37,796 nucleotides of DNA from contig JARHYT010000079.1 of assembly GCA_029264775.1 (NCBI GenBank), positions 1 to 37,796 of the forward strand, read 5' to 3'. A program made the position numbers and the translations under genes. This document shows, one piece after another, positions 35,218 through 37,796 of this stretch (position 1 is the stretch's first letter; every line of letters starts with the position of its first letter). Under the pieces are notes generated by a model. That model saw only the letters and a program-made list of their open reading frames with translations. It was not told where the DNA came from and searched no databases. The DNA is from Helicobacter sp. GTDB taxonomy: Bacteria; Campylobacterota; Campylobacteria; Campylobacterales; Helicobacteraceae.

Positions 35218-36140
35218 AAATTATCATTTCTTTTAACAAAACCTTCATACAAATATTTATGCTCTTTTGGTAAATTCAAAAATATTTGAAGTCCTAAATC
35301 TCTAATTTCTTTTAATGCTCTTTTATCTGTTCTTAGTGATAAAAAGTTTTGCAAGCTACGCCCATTTATAGTCCATACTAAGCTAGTTTTGTAAGACTCT
35401 GGCAATACATATTTAGCCTTATCATTTGGTATGCCCTCCTGAATTGATAACCTTAAGTTCTCCAATGTGTCTAATTGTCGTTTTATATGCCTTAAATCAT
35501 TTAAATCATTAAAAACAATGTATTTTTTAGCTCTATTTACAAGTTTGTAAATATTTTCGTTAGAAAATCTATCTCTATTTATGATTTCATAAATATTTTT
35601 GTTAGAAAAAGTTTCATGATTTGTATTACAAATATTCTCATTAGAGAATCCATTTTCATTAAAAAATTTATCTCTATTTGTTTCACAAATATTTTCATTA
35701 CTTACTAGATTTGCTTCGCAAATATTTTCTTTAGAAAATTTATCTCTGCAAGTTTTTTCATGATTTGCTTCGCAAATATTTTTATTAAAAAATCTTTCGT
35801 TAGAAAAACTATCATTATCATCTGTAATCTCAATATCACAAAAAAAAGACTCCTCTTTATTTAATTCTTTTAATGTGTATCTTGTGCTTTTAACTGATAA
35901 ACTTGCTATTCTATGTCTTGCTAACTCTTGCAAGCATGCTCTACTTATACCTATAATCTCAAAACTATATACTAAATGTTCTAAAGTAGATTTATGCTTA
36001 TTGACATTACCTATCCTATGTATCAAGTCTTTGTCAATATCCCCGCCATTATCACTTTTTGAATGACTATCCCAACATGTGCGTATCGCCCTAGCACAAA
36101 CATATAAGGGGGTATAGTGTAATAAGTTTATTTTCATCAT
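35214..36140 (-). CDS. thyX: Flavin-dependent thymidylate synthase with in-frame repeat insertion
   Basis: Makes dTMP from dUMP using FAD, NADPH and methylene-THF. N part: HYTPLYVCARAIRTCW, GNVNKHKSTLEHLVYSFEI, and the ThyX motif RHRIAS (75-80) within RHRIASLSVKSTRY. C part: YVLPESYKTSLVWTINGRSL followed by QNFLSLRTDKRALKEI. Between them, residues about 110-203 are not ThyX: degenerate 11-19-residue repeats around FSNENICEANRDK. Without them the protein would be about 215 residues, the family size. The insert falls after KELNKEESFF, where the family has a short surface loop, so activity may survive. Six cysteines fall in the insert. Start ATG at 36140; the next in-frame ATG is the second codon. 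First gene of thyX-gspE-omp. Confidence 0.92.
   Translation of the reverse strand: MMKINLLHYTPLYVCARAIRTCWDSHSKSDNGGDIDKDLIHRIGNVNKHKSTLEHLVYSFEIIGISRACLQELARHRIASLSVKSTRYTLKELNKEESFFCDIEITDDNDSFSNERFFNKNICEANHEKTCRDKFSKENICEANLVSNENICETNRDKFFNENGFSNENICNTNHETFSNKNIYEIINRDRFSNENIYKLVNRAKKYIVFNDLNDLRHIKRQLDTLENLRLSIQEGIPNDKAKYVLPESYKTSLVWTINGRSLQNFLSLRTDKRALKEIRDLGLQIFLNLPKEHKYLYEGFVKRNDNL
35535..35793. repeat. Array of palindromic repeats inside thyX
   Basis: Six degenerate units, each with two adjacent hairpins separated by no bases. Plus-strand hairpin 1 starts at 35535, 35577, 35619, 35676, 35709 and 35763. In the last two it is ATTTGC-TTC-GCAAAT; in others ATTTGT/ACAAAT, ATTTATG/CATAAAT or ATTTACAA/TTGTAAAT. 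Hairpin 2 is ATTTTC-NTTA-GAAAAT (35553, 35724), ATTCTC/GAGAAT (35634) or ATTTTT/AAAAAT (35778); it is broken in the unit at 35676. Stem changes are compensated on the other arm. Coding-strand hairpin 1 contains GCGAAGC, a sequence known to form an unusually stable DNA mini-hairpin. The units are in frame and translated. Confidence 0.88.
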
Positions 36141-36923
36141 TGAATTATCCTAATTTATTCTAGTATGAGCACTAAGTTCTAACATGTTTGTATATTTTTA
36201 ATATTTACAACATGAAAATACTTATGTTTCTTAAATCTTTGTATGTATTTTACTTTGATTCTAACATACTTGTATATATTTACGATTTAATTTTATAAAG
36301 ATTTATGATATTTAACAGCATAATTGATTGGACAATCACTTATTAACTTTTAACCATGTATAGATACAATTGTCTTTTATATTGACAAATTATTTTATAA
36401 AAATAGCCATCCGAAGCTATGTTTATAAAATTATATGCACTATACATTTTTTCATACTTTTAGTGTATTTTATTTTTGTAATTTTTATATTTATTAATTT
36501 GTAATATCAAAATATTTATTTTTCTGCATTTGTAATTATTATTTTTATTTATATATTTATTTTATTGTTTATATGTTATTAAATTATGTAATTACGAAGT
36601 TATAAGTATAAAATATTTTATGGTATAAAACTCATTATTAATATATTTATAAAATGTGTTAATAATTTCAATATGTAATCTTTTAAATAAATATATTTAT
36701 TTTTAGAAATTTTGTAACTTTTTTTAATATATTAATAAGATATAAAAGCAATTATTCAATAAAATTAATGTTTAGTTATGAAACATATATAAAAAATAGT
36801 GATATTTTTTACTTTTTTACATTGAATCTATTTATATGTTTTTATTTTTATGCTTTTATATTAGGTAAGGGGGAGATAAATATTCCTCTTGTTTAATCAC
36901 AATTAAATACTAAGGAGAGGTTC
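36141..36923. other. 783-bp AT-rich divergent gap thyX-acxA
   Basis: No coding frame on either strand. It must hold the thyX promoter and the acxA promoter; several TATA-rich candidates exist and none stands out. It contains a near-perfect hairpin at 36393-36430 and an A+T-only 18-bp palindrome, AAATAAATATATTTATTT, at 36685-36702. Confidence 0.6.
36393..36430. terminator. 15-bp hairpin in the thyX-acxA gap
   Basis: TTTTATAAAAATAGC (36393-36407) pairs with GCTATGTTTATAAAA (36416-36430) with one mismatch; loop CATCCGAA. No known gene ends here on either strand, so if it is a terminator it ends an unseen transcript or acts on a long leader. Confidence 0.35.
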
Positions 36924-37796
36924 ATGGGCAATGAAGTGAAAGTTATGGGCATTGATGCTGGTGGCACAATGACAGATACCTTTTTTGTGAAAGCAAATGG
37001 TGAATTTGTCGTTGGCAAAGCACAAAGTAACCCACAAGATGAGAGTCTAGCTATATATAATAGCTCTCAAGACGCATTAGCACACTGGGAGAGTAATGTT
37101 GATGAGGTGTATCCGCAACTTGTTACTTGTGTGTATTCTGGAACAGCTATGTTAAATAGAGTTGTGCAAAGAAGAGGACTTGAGGTTGGGCTTATTTGTA
37201 ATAAAGGATTTGAGCAAATGCATGCTATGGGTAGAGCCTTGCAATGTTATTTAGGCTACGCATTAGAAGAGAGATTGCATTTAAATACACATAAATATGA
37301 TGAACCTTTAGTTCCTTTAAATAGGATTAGAGGTGTAACAGAAAGAACCGATGTTCAAGGTGATATTGTTATACCTGTGAGAGAGCAAGAAGTAAGATTG
37401 GTTACAAGAGAGCTTATTGATGCAAAATCAAAGGCTATTGTAATTTGTCTATTGCAATCTCATACTAACCCACAAAGTGAAAGAGAAGTAAGAGATATTG
37501 TTAAAGATGAATTAAAAAAACTTGGTAAGGAAGATGTGCCTGTATTTGCAAGTGTAGATTATTATCCATCAAGAAAAGAATCGCATAGAATGAACACAAC
37601 TATTCTTGAAGCCTATGCAGCAGAACCATCAAGACAGACTTTACAAAAAGTAAGTGATAGATTTAAAAAACATGGTGCAAAATTTGATTTACGCGTTATG
37701 GCAACACATGGCGGGACAATTAGCTGGAAAGCAAAAGAGTTAGCAAGAACCATTGTATCTGGACCTGTTGGTGGTGTAATTGGCTCTAAATTATTA
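36924..37796 (+). CDS. acxA: Acetone carboxylase beta subunit/hydantoinase A family (partial)
   Basis: First 291 codons of a gene that runs off the window; AAGGAGAGG precedes ATG. It has the HyuA/oxoprolinase N-terminal nucleotide-binding fold: MGIDAGGTMTDTFF (phosphate loop), TCVYSGTAMLNRVVQRRGLE, then SRKESHRMNTTILEAYAAEP, MATHGGTISWKAKELA and TIVSGPVGGVIGS. In Helicobacter this family (H. pylori HP0695) belongs to the acxABC operon, which carboxylates acetone to acetoacetate with ATP. The downstream acxB/acxC genes lie outside the window, so acetone carboxylase versus another HyuA enzyme rests on resemblance to the Helicobacter protein. Confidence 0.88.
   Translation, partial: MGNEVKVMGIDAGGTMTDTFFVKANGEFVVGKAQSNPQDESLAIYNSSQDALAHWESNVDEVYPQLVTCVYSGTAMLNRVVQRRGLEVGLICNKGFEQMHAMGRALQCYLGYALEERLHLNTHKYDEPLVPLNRIRGVTERTDVQGDIVIPVREQEVRLVTRELIDAKSKAIVICLLQSHTNPQSEREVRDIVKDELKKLGKEDVPVFASVDYYPSRKESHRMNTTILEAYAAEPSRQTLQKVSDRFKKHGAKFDLRVMATHGGTISWKAKELARTIVSGPVGGVIGSKLL

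Noticed and set aside
35535-35793. CRISPR-like array
   Set aside because: Units are degenerate, lie inside an open coding frame, have no unique equal-length spacers and no cas genes nearby.
36685-36702. 18-bp perfect palindrome AAATAAATATATTTATTT as an operator
   Set aside because: Made only of A and T in very AT-rich DNA, so a chance palindrome is quite likely.

Overview
This window is a chromosomal segment of low G+C content (roughly 30% by eye). It most likely comes from a non-pylori, probably enterohepatic, Helicobacter. The main evidence is the protein repertoire: IleS, ThyX, PPK, RibD, FtsY, the Jag/HP1451-type KH protein and AcxA all read as Helicobacter/Campylobacterota versions. The yidD-yidC-jag-mnmE order also matches H. 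pylori HP1449-HP1452. No rRNA, tRNA, CRISPR array or insertion sequence was seen.

Layout. 1-4082 is a decayed accessory region. Two broken DNA methyltransferase genes (about 110-948 and 2923-4082) flank an intact two-gene cassette: a 71-residue Thr/Ser- and Asp/Glu-rich peptide and an MvdD-type ATP-grasp ligase. This is a candidate graspetide (omega-ester/amide RiPP) locus and the most interesting system here. 4083-9579 (minus strand) holds an M48 peptidase, prmC, an MscS-type channel and purB in one run. 9683-16077 (minus) holds a thioredoxin-like lipoprotein, ftsY, a tryptophan synthase beta chain with a roughly 530-residue acidic tail, and a secretin. 16219-21568 (plus) is an ABC permease followed by yidD, yidC, jag and mnmE: the Sec/YidC/SRP membrane-insertion branch plus tRNA modification. 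21892-26919 (plus) is ileS, a DedA protein and pepA.

26920-28557 is about 1.6 kb with no convincing gene but a perfect 20-bp hairpin. It is followed by a small helix-turn-helix protein and ribD (minus), then ppk (plus). 32855-36140 (minus) is thyX, a GspE-type ATPase and an outer-membrane protein, with thyX and gspE overlapping ATGA. After a 783-bp AT-rich divergent gap, acxA (acetone carboxylase/hydantoinase-A family) begins and runs off the window.

How the parts relate. The secretin (9683-11548) and the GspE-type ATPase (33655-35217) are two core parts of a type II secretion/type IV pilus-like machine scattered across the chromosome, as in the Campylobacter Cts transformation system. FtsY and YidC, 2 kb apart and divergently transcribed, serve co-translational membrane insertion. 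The second striking observation is inside thyX. An in-frame array of small palindromic repeats adds about 90 residues, and the two hairpins of each unit are kept by compensatory changes between copies, resembling the Rickettsia palindromic elements that insert into genes.
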